A stretch of DNA of 64,000 nt. Origin: Nomia melanderi. Lineage: Eukaryota > Arthropoda > Insecta > Hymenoptera > Halictidae. The position numbers and the translations under genes are program-made. Under the pieces are notes generated by a model. It was not told where the DNA came from and made no database searches. It was given only the letters and a program-made list of their open reading frames with translations. Below, piece by piece: positions 36,207 to 47,628 of this stretch (position 1 is its first letter; every line of letters starts with the position of its first letter). Where the stretch lies: positions 5,213,501 to 5,277,500 of the forward strand of contig NC_135007.1 of assembly GCF_051020985.1 (NCBI RefSeq). Reading direction: 5' to 3'.

Positions 36207-36497
36207 GCTTCCCCAACAGCTTCTTAGCGAAAAAGAAGCTTTGCAGTTTGTCTTCTTTCGTCTATGCTTCAAGAGGGTAAGATAAGTGGCTGCAACATTG
36301 TACGCGTTAATTCCGGGTGTACGTTCTTCCCGACGCTGTTGTCGCTTGCTTGTCTCTCTCCGTCAATTTTTCCACCTTGGAAATTTCTCTCCACGTAATC
36401 TTCGCGTCGTGCTCCTCCTTCAATTTTTCTCGTCGCCTCAGTTTTTCCGCGATGCCAATTTCCTGCGGGTTAATTGTGTTCGTTCCGCCTCACCTTT
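36207..36497 (-). CDS. Possible exon without ATG, charged coil, unknown
   Basis: On the minus strand a frame of about 95 codons with no ATG runs from an in-frame TGA near 36498 to TAG near 36207. The translation includes AEKLRRREKLKEEHDAKITW and VEKLTERDKRQQRREERTP, a highly charged helical segment. Purine-rich DNA yields such peptides and few stops by composition alone. A possible acceptor is ACCCGCAG|GAA. A plus-strand frame (36286-36624) overlaps. Strand and reality are unresolved. Confidence 0.2.
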
Positions 36498-36624
36498 TGC
36501 TTTTAATGTTCACGTTAAGAAAGACAACGGCGATTACAGTACACCTGGGGTTTCACAAAGATTTATATGGTGCATAAATAAAAAATCTTCTGTTTGTTAT
36601 GAAATTTTCCAGTATACTTTCTAA

Positions 36625-37559
36625 ATATTTTCTAACAGCATTCAGCAGTATTTTTATCATAGAGAGTGAATATTTGCTTGAGCAATGAGTATTATAATCT
36701 CTATTTTTCATTTTTAAATGTGTGACAACCGAAAATACTTACCAATTTCAATCTGTCACTATTATTCTTAGTATCTGTTTATCATGTAAGTGGAATATTT
36801 TATTTATACTATATTTGGGTATCATTCAATTGTAATTTAATAATTATCAAGTATATTTACGGTGAAAGCGATTTAACCCAACATCTGAAAATTGCATTGC
36901 GATGGTTTATTTATTGATAAATTAAATAAACTTTAGAGTAACACAAGCGTGTTTCCAAAAGTCTCGTAGACATGGAGCACCTAGATTGCTTGTGGCTATG
37001 TAATTTCGACGGAACAAAAACACAGTTGCCATCCGGCTTTATCCCAGCTCCCTCTGAAAGAACATTACCTTAGCCGCGACTCTGGAGTTTATCGCGCGCT
37101 TTGACACGTAAACCGTTAAACGTTTTGAATACTGGAGAAGTTTCACATCTGAAGGCTCTTGAGCCAGATTCTCCGGCAGCTGCTTTGGGAGCTCGTGCAC
37201 GGAATGAATACGTTTCCCCTGAACACGTAATTCCATCTGCGCCGGTTACGTCGTACATGTTCATCGTGGCTCATTTTGTATCCCTAAGGCCAGATTTATC
37301 TGTAAGCAGACCGGATACGTGGGTGGAATGAAAAATAGCTTGAGTTACTTCCAGCCACTATTTCCTGGGTGACAGCGTACATTTATGAACACGTTATGAG
37401 CTTTATTTTATAGTGTTTGAGACATATTACGATGTGAGTAAGGGTATTTAGTAAGTAACTAATTCTTAGGAAAACCTGTGAGGGATTACGTTATTGTTAA
37501 TTGGTATTCTAATTTTGTAGACCCTATGATTACAGCTTGCAGGATACAATTTTCTACTC
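36625..37559. other. Non-coding interval
   Basis: AT-rich to 36940, then CpG-richer to 37340. Overlapping short frames on both strands carry no motif. No feature is defended. Confidence 0.35.
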
Positions 37560-37800
37560 TGTATTCTGAATTCCTCAATCCTCAATCCCTAACCATCAAT
37601 CATCAATTCTCAGTTCTCAATTTTTTATTTTTATACCTCAACTCTCATTCCTTATTTTTTTATTTTTATACCTCAACTCTTCATTTTTTTATTTAATCTT
37701 CAATTTTTAATTCATAATTCTTAATATATCAACCATAAAATTTCAAATTTCAAATTTCAAATTTCAAATTTCATGTTTCAAATGTCAAATTTCAAATACG
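37560..37800 (+). repeat. AT-rich simple repeats, (TTTCAAA)n
   Basis: The part 37580-37690 has CCTCAATC/CATCAATC units and two copies of a phrase with TTTTATTTTTATACCTCAA. The part 37741-37798 is an array of the 7-mer TTTCAAA, about eight units with a few changes. Confidence 0.85.
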
Positions 37801-38228
37801 TAAATCTCAAATCCTGTTCTTCGGACAAAAAACAAAGGCTACATATGCATACATTCTGGATAAGATTTTAAATTTGTTTAATCGATTTCGATCTAATTTT
37901 CTACAGTTATACAAGGTCATCACGTAAAAGCTATACCACGAAGGAAAAAGTACAAATCAGTACATCCCTTTATGCCTTTCCCGTTTTATCACTGTGGATT
38001 TCAGCCACAATGTAATCCACAAAACTGCAATTGCAAAAGTTGTTTCCTTGCTGCCTTGGACTAACATTCTGTTTATTTCAAACACTACAGTTTACTAAGA
38101 GATATACAACCTGAAACATCGGGGAATTCAGTCGTAATCGAAAAAACAGTACTGTCATCTCGGCGTTGCAGTTCCACCTTATGTTTACCCTGCATATTAA
38201 AGTTTGCCAATTAGACGACACGATAATG
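37801..38228. other. Non-coding interval
   Basis: I see no repeat or exon here. It leads directly into the candidate frame below. Confidence 0.3.
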
Positions 38229-38628
38229 CACGCTACCGCAGCCGTTTATACAATCCAGTCCTTTGCACCATCGACGCCGAATAAAAAGTTACAACCTCGT
38301 CGACACAGCTTTGATCGTCCAAGTAACAAATCCTTACAGACAAGCAACATCCGGTGCCGTGACAATTAAGAATGGTTCTAGCCGCAAGGTGCACTCGGTT
38401 GTTGTTATCAATGGCAAAGCCGAGGCAATCGTCCGGAAGAAAGCGTCGAAGGTATCAATAGGGCCATTAGAGGAAAGTTCGTCGAAGAAACACAGCGAAG
38501 CAGGTTCTTTCCAGCGGACGGAAACAATTCTGGCCATCCATTTCACCAATCCTAAGCTTTGTCCCTTTTGTAGCTATCCCGGCGGTCCACTAGTCTTCGT
38601 CGTTTCTTTATTTTCGTGTTCTGCGTGA
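38229..38628 (+). CDS. Candidate coding segment, unknown protein
   Basis: A frame stays open for about 130 codons from just after an in-frame TAA near 38226 to TGA at 38628. The middle reads like ordinary protein with purine-biased first codon positions: ALIVQVTNPYRQATSGAV, KVHSVVVINGKAEAIVRKK, SKVSIGPLEESSSKKHSEAG. A possible acceptor is CTACCGCAG near 38243. A possible donor is GTCGAAG|GTATCA near 38450, in which case the later part is intron. I recognise no family, and an antisense frame of 71 codons overlaps. Confidence 0.3.
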
Positions 38629-39298
38629 AACTGGCTCGCTACCAACTGCTACCGCACGCTGTGTGTAACCACGCCCCGTGGAACACGACGGTTATCGTCT
38701 TCGAATGACTTATTGCCGCCGCTCCAACAGCGAAGCGAACCCCTCTTGGACACGATCAAAAGATCACCGAACCGTGATAACTTGCGCGAGTTTGAGACGT
38801 ATCGGTCCTATCGCTCTGGCAGACGAAATGCGGGGCAGTCGGTTCTCGACTATGAAATCTTGGTCTGAACGTGCAAAGAGCGTTCTGAGATTTGTTTGCT
38901 TGTTGGGTGTAGAAAGAGCAAAAATAGGAAACAAGGAAAACTCTGGGTAATTACTGAAGTGAAAACATGTACGGTTTTTCAACTAAACCTATTTATTCCG
39001 CACACTGAAATCGTGGAAATTTTTTGATTGAAAATATTTCCCCTTAGCTTCTATACTTTTTCTATGTGTAAGCTGTATCGTCACAAGTGGACAAGTATCT
39101 GTGTAGCTTTTATTAATAGGGGAAGTTTCTTAAGGCATAAATATTTCACGTAAAAGAAAAAATATTACAAGAAGAAAATTTTCTCATGGTCATATTTTTC
39201 AAAATTTCGAAATTGCTGACGATTTTTTAAGTGAAACAGTCAATAATACAAATAATTAATAATTAATAATCATTAATAGAAAATTGAAGTTTAATAGT
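38629..39298. other. Non-coding interval
   Basis: The part 38640-38940 is moderately GC-rich with a 90-codon frame lacking motifs. The rest is AT-rich. Confidence 0.35.
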
Positions 39299-39371
39299 TA
39301 ACCCTTATACGACTTCTGCGACATATTGAAGTACTTATAATAACACTTAGTTTCTTAGTCGTATCAGGGAA
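39299..39371. mobile_element. Very short TTAA inverted-repeat element
   Basis: TTAACCCTTATACGAC on the left faces GTCGTATCAGGGAA on the right, an inverted repeat of about 14 bp with one base inserted, only about 73 bp end to end. TTAA is intact on the left only. It could be a heavily deleted TTAA MITE or a chance hairpin. Confidence 0.5.
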
Positions 39372-39484
39372 ATGAGACAAATTATCATTTCAGATCCAAT
39401 TTCATTATCAGCAGTAGAATAATTTAATCCCGTGTAATTGTAGAATCCAGATTGCTTCTGAAAGAGAACCAGTCTATGCAAATG

Positions 39485-39535
39485 TCAGGTCAGGTCGGGT
39501 CAGGTCATGGAAATTTTTCTCATAGTTAGGTCAGG
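39485..39535 (+). repeat. Interstitial TCAGG/TTAGG telomere-like repeats
   Basis: TCAGG TCAGG TCGGG TCAGG stands in tandem at 39485-39504. TTAGG TCAGG follows at 39526-39535. TTAGG is the usual insect telomere repeat and TCAGG a known variant. Six units is short, so chance or a small interstitial insertion are both possible. Confidence 0.5.
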
Positions 39536-40903
39536 ACCCTAAAAATACTGAAGAATATAAATATTACAAGTCCGGCTTTGGATTCTCTCGGTATTTTTAA
39601 AACCGGTACTATTTAAAATAACGATTCTGAAATTTTTTAAGATTCCTTGCAGTATAATCCATTTCTCATTGAACTGCAAGTTATAAAGTATACAAAAAAG
39701 ATTATGAACCAGCTAAACGATCCATCTTAATTCAACATTCTCCTTATTTAATTATTTCATTCAAAATGTCTCATATTCTTCTGCTCTACAAAGTTAATTA
39801 ATAAGTACATTAATTTCCGCTAAGCCAAAGAATAAAATTATATCGATAAACCTGACAATCTGCAATTACAAATTATCACATTGTGTGTTTGTATGTCATA
39901 CGATGTTCATAAATATTTCCACGCTTTACTCATAGAAAAACAGCCCAGAAAAGTGTTTTAGGTACCTGAAATCTCGAAAATCTCTGCACCCTTATGTTTC
40001 CACGTGCTTCTGGTATCTCGACTCGACCCTAGCATCGGGTATCCGCACTCCCAACGGAATCTAAGTGCCGCAACCCGCAGGGGACACAAAATAATTTGCA
40101 TAAAAAGCGAACAAACTCCATAACTATGAAAATAATCCAGTCCTAACATTTTTCCACGGTGTTCTTAACCGGATACACCATAATGGCCGTACCGAGAATT
40201 GCTAATTACGGGATCCTGTTCGAGGGATAATAACCCGCCACTTTGTTGCATTAAAAACGTCAGTTCCTTTTGTGAGACTAAATTTCTCCCCTTCGGGTTA
40301 TGCAAATAACTCGCGAGTCCGAGGACGCAGCGCAGCAGTATACCAGAAATCCACTTCGTCCTAGTAGCTCACCCCGTAATTAAAACACATAACCTTATCT
40401 AACTGCGTGTAACGCGGCAGTGCCGGCACAAAATTACGGGAGGCCGGCCGTATGAAAATTTGCCGTGCCACGAGAAAATCATAATATTCTCTGCGGGAAA
40501 AATGCGTAGCCGCGTGATGTCCTCACCCTTCAGACGTCTAAATCCGGCCGTTGAACCGCTGACACTCAGATAAACTCCAAGCCGCAGATACGCCACGAAA
40601 CTTAACCTTGTGCATTCTGTAAATTCCACTACGGCACCGTGTGACGAGAAAAATGTCGTCAAACAGAAAAAAATAGGAAGTCCAGGAGTTTTACGTCTCC
40701 TCGACGGTCTGCAGTTTTAGATTTATCTTTAGTTGTTCTAGAAAGATGTGCTATCAAGAGTGTAGATACATATTCACTATGAAATACGCGCTATGAAGTG
40801 GTATATATTATTTCTGCTACCGTAGTAGCTGAAGACGATAAGAACACGTAACTAATTATGGTTTAAGGCAGACTCTTTATTTTAATTTGATGTCCCATTG
40901 TCG
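39536..40903. other. Non-coding; CpG-richer 40180-40660
   Basis: AT-rich to about 39950, then a GC-richer part with an 87-codon minus-strand frame and no recognisable domain. No feature is defended. Confidence 0.35.
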
Positions 40904-40908
40904 CATCA

Positions 40909-41909
40909 TGTTCCGTCGCGGAACAAGGGACCCTTACGGATACCGAAGACTGCGGCACGTCGATACACGGCTCTGGTTTATGACACGGGCGCAAACACGA
41001 TCGAGCGTTCGGGACAGTTGATCCGGGGCCCGGCTTCGGCCTTTGTGCAGGTCAGCCTCGCATTTTCTGTCCCGTACAAAAATCGCCCCTGTCATAAACC
41101 AGACGAATTCTCGCGCAGCGGCGAGGATTACCCGCGGCCATGGGTGCCTGCTCGTACTTAGGTAGGCACGTACACATGGGCCCACGTAACGGGTTTTCCT
41201 TCGTTGACTCACCGAATGTACGCGCGACAGCGAGGACTACCTGCGGACAAGAGTGCGTACTCGCATCGGGGTACACCCTTGCACGTTCGTCAAGTAGCGG
41301 GATTTTCCCGCTGTTGCCAAATGTATTTTTTATCCAAAACTTCGTCGATCTCTTGTTCCCACTCCGTCAGCATCCTCTTCCAAACATCCGAAGGAGGGGT
41401 AAAAAAGTTGACTTGTGGGTGCAAGAGCTCCGACGAAGGATAGTTCACCTTACGCATTCGACAAGTAGAGTTCACCTTACCGCATTCGACAAGAACAGTT
41501 CACTTCGACGAGTTCACGTATCACATTCGACAAGCAGAGTTCACGTTCAACATTCGAAAAGTAGAGTTCAATCACCAAATTCGACAAGCACAATTCACGT
41601 ACTACCTTCGAAAACTACAGTCACACGAAAGACTCGTTCACAACTCACGCGACAACCACTCGAAATCACACTCGAATCATCGTTGCGGATTCGAAGACTC
41701 GTTTACTAAAATCTCGATTCGAATAAAACGTAACGCGAAGACGCGACCACTGCTCCACCGACGGATCCAGGTGCCCAAAATTAATTTGGCGGGCATCACG
41801 CATACGGTCAACGTAAAATCGCGAAACCATTCGAGTCGCGACCAAGCGTCGACCCGTCGATCGCAACGTAACATTTTTGGTCCTTCGAGCCGGATCTGTT
41901 ATGCATACA
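40909..41909 (+). mobile_element. Solo LTR A4, 1001 bp, A-like subfamily
   Basis: It starts with the perfect hairpin TGTTCCG tcg CGGAACA and ends GTTATGCATACA. A perfect 5 bp target duplication, CATCA, flanks it (40904-40908 and 41910-41914). One tRNA-Tyr PBS-like 18-mer lies at 41878-41895, after ACGTAACATTTT. Internal structure includes an inverted repeat (40975-40991 with 41084-41100, GGTTTATGACA), a degenerate duplication of about 110 bp (41110-41205 and 41222-41312), and a run of ACATTCGACAAGCAGAGTTCA-like units (41450-41610). The body is otherwise unlike A1-A3. The 189-codon frame at 41140-41709 is repeat-driven and lies inside the LTR, so I do not call it a gene. Confidence 0.88.
41878..41895 (+). 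repeat. tRNA-Tyr PBS-like 18-mer in LTR A4
   Basis: TGGTCCTTCGAGCCGGAT, identical to the modules in A2. It sits 14 bases before the mapped LTR end. The bases just before it (ACGTAACA) equal the last bases of A2 and A3, as if an older LTR end lay there. Confidence 0.8.
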
Positions 41910-41914
41910 CATCA

Positions 41915-43260
41915 CGACATAAGATAAACAGAAAACACTCTCATTCAAGCAGGCTCAACTTCAAGCGGTCCTTCGGCGTCCGGCTTGCAATAAATCGGAG
42001 GTTCTGGGCATTTACACATTAAATGCAGAGAAAGTTCCAGCCTGCTAAAAGATAATGCCCAGACCTTCGGATTTGTGCACGCCTTAGGTTTTGTTGTTAG
42101 GAGATACATCACCTTGATAGACAGTCAATGTTAATTGCACACCCTCGCACTGTTACCATGGGATTTTTTAACGAATCAGCCGACGTTGTTCCTCAAAAAT
42201 CATACGTGCTAACGCCATCGAGGCATTTATAGAATGATGGAAGATCAGATCGATTAAAGCAACTGCCTGAGTGACTACACTTTTGTATATAGGAAATATA
42301 TAAGTCCTGTTGAACAGTTACATAATTCATTTCATCCTGTGATCTATGCCTTTCTCTCCGTGCAATTTAAAGTTCTTCCATGGACATTAATTTATCATTG
42401 GAGGTGGGCATCGTAGAACTGATCGTTCATATCGCGAGCGCGAATCTTTGCCCACGCTATAACACTTATATTTATAAGTACTTTACATGTAGGTGGGTAA
42501 GATCAGAATTTGGTGAACAGGGTTATCAAGTTGGTGTGATCTCGTGTCTGATGTTAGGTCTGATGCCACAACCATTTATAGTATTTTAATGAACAAATAT
42601 TTTAATGAACAAATTTGAAATAACTACCCTAAGATTATTGCACATGCAGACTTAGCCCCAAAAAAGAATATAAAGAGTTTAAGAACTGTTTGGATACGTA
42701 CTTTTAAATTTTCGCCAAAGATTAGGCTGAGTAGGGTAAAACGGAACACGAATGTTTTTGGAAGATAATACTTGTGCATTGATCTGCAGTCGATTACAAA
42801 TTATACCGAGGAGTTAGTAGGTTTATGTCATGTGACACCAGGTCGGTACTCTCCCCTACTGTAGGTGGGGTTTAATTGAAAAGAATGTGGAAGAGGATTG
42901 ATTAGGTAGCCTAGTATTAAATAGTTTCCGGTAGCATTAACATAAGTCAACACGTGGGTCCTTGGTTAGCTGGAAAATTCCTGTCTCGAAATTGATCAAG
43001 CTTTCGGGTTGTTTGGTAAACAGTTTAGGTCTATTGGCTGCAACCTGTGAACGTGAATAATACACTGAGAACGCTAATTATACTAATCACATACTGTTAC
43101 CCGATTGAATATTCGAACACCATGGTAGTAATGGAATTGCTGTTCTACTTACTTATTTGAAACCTGGTTACGTAGTGTTCTGGTTCGTAATTGGCTAAAG
43201 AACATACTCCAATTTATAGGTACATAAAATTGATTTATTTTTTATTGTTGTATACAACAA
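41915..43260. other. Non-coding interval
   Basis: The direct repeat ATTTTAATGAACAAAT occurs twice at about 42582-42614. The region 42555-42640 resembles the interior of the MITE at 58833-59078 (CCATTTATARTATT, then AAGATTATTGCA), suggesting a damaged relative. No gene is seen. Confidence 0.4.
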
Positions 43261-43290
43261 TAAATTACGAACGAAATTAGATTGAATTTC

Positions 43291-44036
43291 CAGGTAGAAT
43301 AAATATTCGGACACCTCATCATTTACTTCCTTTTAAAGGTAAGTTTGCCGACCTCATAGGATTGTTTGTAAATATCAAGTAAGCGACGTACGTAGCTTAG
43401 TTTCAAATAATCAATTTCATAGTGAGATTTGTCGTTTCGGCAACGAATTGCTTATCAACAGGAAAAAGGAAAATCATAATGAGCAATTGGGAAATTATTA
43501 AATTTAAACAAGGGAACGGTTGCAGACATTAAAAGATGGTCCAATAAAGAAAATCGGATTGAAACTATTCCGCAAAAAGGACATCCATGTGTTTTCGACG
43601 ATCACGATAAGCAGAAAATTATAGGAAAAGTATAGAGTAATCGAGGATTTTGCTCAAACTTTTACGAGAGAGTTGTTTGAAGAAAGTGGAAAAAAGTATA
43701 TGCGGATATAGTTTGCAGTGACTTGAAAAAAGCTGGTTATGATGGTAGAGTAGTCCGTAGGAAGTCATTTATAAATGTCACAAACCGCAAGGAGCGTTTA
43801 ACACTCCTCAAAGAATTTACTTCTAAAGAACAATCATGGTGGAATGATGTTAGTTTCGCAGATGAAAGTCACTTCTACGGTTCATTCATATGGTTTTATT
43901 CCAGTAAATATATAGAGCAATCATTCCACGAGCACCATGGTGTTCGAATACTAAATGGAGTAACTTTATTTCAAGCTGTTATTACAAAGTTTATCAACAC
44001 AGTATTAATATATTTAATATATAATTTAACAAGGTG
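43291..44036 (+). pseudogene. Tc1-like transposase remnant
   Basis: CAGGTAGAATAAATATTCGGACACC at about 43291 looks like a Tc1-type end. A broken frame begins near 43480: a helix-turn-helix-like start (SNWEIIKFKQGN), then a shift, then QKGHPCVFDDHDKQKIIGK, a stop, and finally a clean C-terminal frame at 43723-44037. That frame contains RRKSFINVTNRKERL, KEFTSKEQSWWNDV and SFADESHF, the counterpart of the FSDESKF motif holding the first catalytic aspartate. The rest of the catalytic domain is lost and the right inverted repeat was not found. It is inactive. Confidence 0.8.
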
Positions 44037-44212
44037 AAGATAGCATGGTAGAAAAAATCAATTAAGGAGTAATTAAAATTTAATGAATTAAAGTCAACAT
44101 GTTAGAACAATAATCAGATACATAGATAAACTAATTCTGAATACGTGTACAATGATACATCTATTTTTCTAGAAACAATTTAATAAAATATTCAATCAGT
44201 GTACATAAATTG

Positions 44213-44455
44213 AATATTTTCCAATAAACAAATTATTCTGAATTTAATGAAACTCGTATACCAAAACGCTACTGAACTATTTCTAATATTTTCCAATTTA
44301 ATATTTTCCAATAAACAAATTATTCCGAATTTAATGAAACTCGTATACCAAAATGCTACTGAACTATTTCTAATATTTTTCAATTTAATATTTTCCAATA
44401 AATAAATTATTCCGAATTTAATGAAACTCGTATACTAAAACGCTACTGAATTATT
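44213..44455. repeat. 87 bp minisatellite, about 2.8 copies
   Basis: TTTTCCAATAAACAAATTATT recurs with spacing of exactly 87 bp (CCAATAAA at 44221, 44308 and 44395). The units differ at only a few positions. Because 87 is a multiple of three, the minus strand keeps an open frame across the array, giving a 29-residue repeat. I take that frame as a by-product. Confidence 0.9.
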
Positions 44456-45601
44456 TTTTATAACAACTGTCGTTCCAAGTGCAAAACTTTATACAACTAT
44501 AAAAGAACGTAATTCTTTTTCTCCAATCACGGAACACAGTTTGTTATCTTCGATTAGCATACATATTAAAGATTATTTTCCGTGTTCCTGTTTTTCTAGT
44601 AACTTACATACGTTAATAGGATATCATTAAAACGCGGCGGGAAAAGTAATAATACTCCTAATATTTCCATAGGAATTTTCTAAAGCCGAAATAGAGAATA
44701 GGTGATACTGCCACGTGGAGTCGTCGACCTGTTCCCAAATTACTTATTGATTGCACAACGCGAATTCCGTTTCGAGCGCGCGGCCAACAGAGTTATCACT
44801 GCGGTGGAGTTCTGCGCGAACAAACAACGAGATAATGCGTCGCGATATGAGGCGCGGGCGTGAACTCGTTCGAGGAGACGAAAATTGCAACTGCGCGTAA
44901 ATCACGGCCCTCGTTAGCCCGATTTGAGCCGATTATCGTTCGTCGCGAGAAATTTAACGGTCGCGGTATTATCCGCACAGCTTACCAACGAGGCACCAAC
45001 ACAGGTACCAGCGGTGATGCACTATCGCTCCTTTAGACAAACGTTTAAATTTACGATAATGATTAAATGCTTTGTCTTAGACCTAAACTTTGGCTAGATA
45101 TTAGATAATGTTGGTACCTGCGCGGAATAGAGTTGCTGTAACGAAGGAGGTTTACGAGTTTAGCAATTCATAATGAAGAAGATTATTTACACTCTAAGAA
45201 GCCTGTGTATTTTATACGATTACTTACGCGCTAATTATTGAAGTAATAACACAACAGAGATTATAAACAGAATTAACAAAAGCTTTGTAAATTATTATTT
45301 ATAGGTACATGCTTATTCATTTAAGATATGTTGGGACTACAGTTTCAATTCAATGGAACTAAAAAGACTACCGAGGTTTTTCGCGTAAATTAAATATTAG
45401 AAAAGTATGTCTAAATTATGTTTGGTATTATTCAATTATTATTTATTACGTTAATGCTGGTTCTTTCAATGAAATCAACACATCTTCACGGAATTAAGAT
45501 ATGAATTCTGAAACTCGTGTGTATTTCGTATGATTTCTTTCGCAAACAATAGAAATATATTCCAATCCTCTATATTCAATACAATACCGACAGAATCTTC
45601 T
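44456..45601. other. Non-coding; CpG-rich 44700-45000
   Basis: Nothing recognisable. The CpG-rich patch holds a 60-codon minus frame without motif. Confidence 0.4.
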
Positions 45602-45842
45602 TTAACACTTTCATTGCCAAAGTAGTCCCATGGGACCGGAGCTTCGAAATGACTTGAAAACAATTATAATTCAAAAGACAACTGACGTCGAATAAATATG
45701 TTCAATAGCGTCAATAACTGGATAACAGTGTAATGTAAGAATTATGCTAACTAATAATTAATAATTCTTCCTTTTTATCTTTACTACCAAGGAATAAGTG
45801 ATATGTAAAACGTTGATGTTTTTCGTGGCAGCGAAGGATTAA
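45602..45842. mobile_element. TTAA MITE, 241 bp
   Basis: It begins TTAACACTTTCATTGCC and ends GGCAGCGAAGGATTAA, whose reverse complement TTAATCCTTCGCTGCC matches the left end after one gap. TTAA lies on both sides. The interior is AT-rich and non-coding. Confidence 0.7.
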
Positions 45843-46329
45843 AATACCTTACCAAATAAACATCCATTACAAAAAACCTCAGATACAGTAACTGATATCC
45901 GATTCATGGACATACAGTTTCCCTTGCTCCAGTTTTTCTGGAAATCGTCATACAGCTCTTGCTTCAAACAGATCCATTTTAACCGGAATTAATTCGATCG
46001 TTAACACAGTTTTCCCGGCGTTCCCGAAGTGAGGAATAAATTTTCGTCGAGAACGGTCGATAAAGTCTCTGCGGGCGATGAAGTAAAAATATCGTTTAAT
46101 TAAACTGGCAAATCGAATTAGGTCTCAGATCACGGTGCCCGGAGCACGTGACGCGATCAGTCGTCGCTGATTTAAATTTACCGAACCGAACGTTGTTTAG
46201 TTGGGCAGACTTGTCGATACGTTTCGCCAAATAAAACTCTGCTTGTGTGATCCGCACCGGTTGCACGACAAATTTACTTTTTGATGAGTCCATGGTACAA
46301 CAAACCAAAACCAAATTGAATTGGTCGCG

Positions 46330-46575
46330 TTAACCCCTTTGACCGGAAGGGCGTACCCAGTACGCCTTCATGCGCGACATATGTCGACGCGACATATTGA
46401 AATACAAATTCTTTTACAGTTTCATGTTTTAAAAAATAAAATAAGAAAAGTATTCTATATATTCTATGTATTCTATATTATATTCAAAATATACACTATA
46501 TCTTCGTATACAGATGAAAATTTAGCTGCATACAATGATTAATAATTGGGTACGTCGCACTGACTAAATCGAATA
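46330..46575. mobile_element. TTAA MITE (TTAACCCC family), degenerate right end
   Basis: The left end is TTAACCCCTTTGACCGG. CGTACCCAGTA near 46353 is inverted to TGGGTACGTC near 46547. The right part (ATGAAAATTTAGCTGCATA) matches 30062-30082 and the reverse complement of 60391-60471. The right TTAA has decayed to about AATAA near 46571. Confidence 0.6.
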
Positions 46576-47628
46576 ACAATAATGCAGCCCTCGTCATAAT
46601 AAAATATACAGAAGGGGAAGTGGGCACGGAATGATCAGTGAAATTTTACAAAAGTTTTAGAACTAGAAAAAGTTTAGTATTACGACTAAAGTGTTATAAT
46701 TAAACAAATAAAAATATAAAATTCATAGAGAATTCAAACGACCTATATGAACAAAAACAAAATATATGAACAAAAAACAAAAGTCACTTATCATATGTAT
46801 AACTTAAATATTGTATTTATTCTTCTAGCTTTTTCTTTGACAAACAGATATCACGCGTATTTAAATTATAATCAATCACTCTCTATGAGCAAAATACTTT
46901 AACCATTTAATTTTCTTTGCCCCAAAGAAGAGCATAAATAATTTTTTATTCTTTAAGTGCTGAAAAAGGTCTATCATCGCTGCAATTTATAGCGGCAATG
47001 TTTAAAAAAAAAGCACATTACCGCCCCAAAAGCCGTCATCCCGTGGCTGCAGCCCATTTAGCCCTGTGGTTAGGGTGGCCCAGCTTTAACCATTTCATGG
47101 CCGTCAAATATATCCAACGTTGAATATTTTGGATTGTTTTGTCGACATTTGATATACTCAACATTAGACGTTTTAGATTGTTTCATTCGAAAATCTCTCT
47201 GCGCTATTCCTCGGACACTTAACATGTGGAGTCCATGTTCTGCTGATACATTTCCGCTGCCACAGGTGTGCAACTATCGTCGTGCGCAAAGTAAACGGTT
47301 CCTTCACTTGTTGGATCCTCTCGAGCATACCAGCGACAAGCATCAGCTGTTTTGCATAACCAAACTGTAGGTCTTAGATTTTATTAGCAATTTGTTTTAT
47401 CATTATATTGTTCTGAAAGAATATTTCATTTTGCATATTGCATATATATGTTGGAAGTATTAAGAGATGAACGTTTGATTGATAATACGAGATTCACTGA
47501 AGATGATTTTTATATTTTACAAATGAATGTGTATAGAAATGTGTATTACAATACGGAAACGGTCAGGTTATTGACAAGATCAGTCAAATTAAGTTCAGTA
47601 TGAAGAAAATGTTTAGTAACAGTATAAT
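46576..47628. other. Non-coding interval
   Basis: AT-rich to about 47000, then a mixed part. No gene or repeat is recognised up to the target duplication of LTR A3. Confidence 0.4.

Noticed and set aside
41140..41709. A 189-codon open frame, the longest in the window
   Set aside because: It lies wholly inside LTR A4 and is made of that LTR's internal repeats; it has no domain.
44192..44398. A minus-strand 68-codon frame
   Set aside because: It is the open frame of the 87 bp minisatellite.
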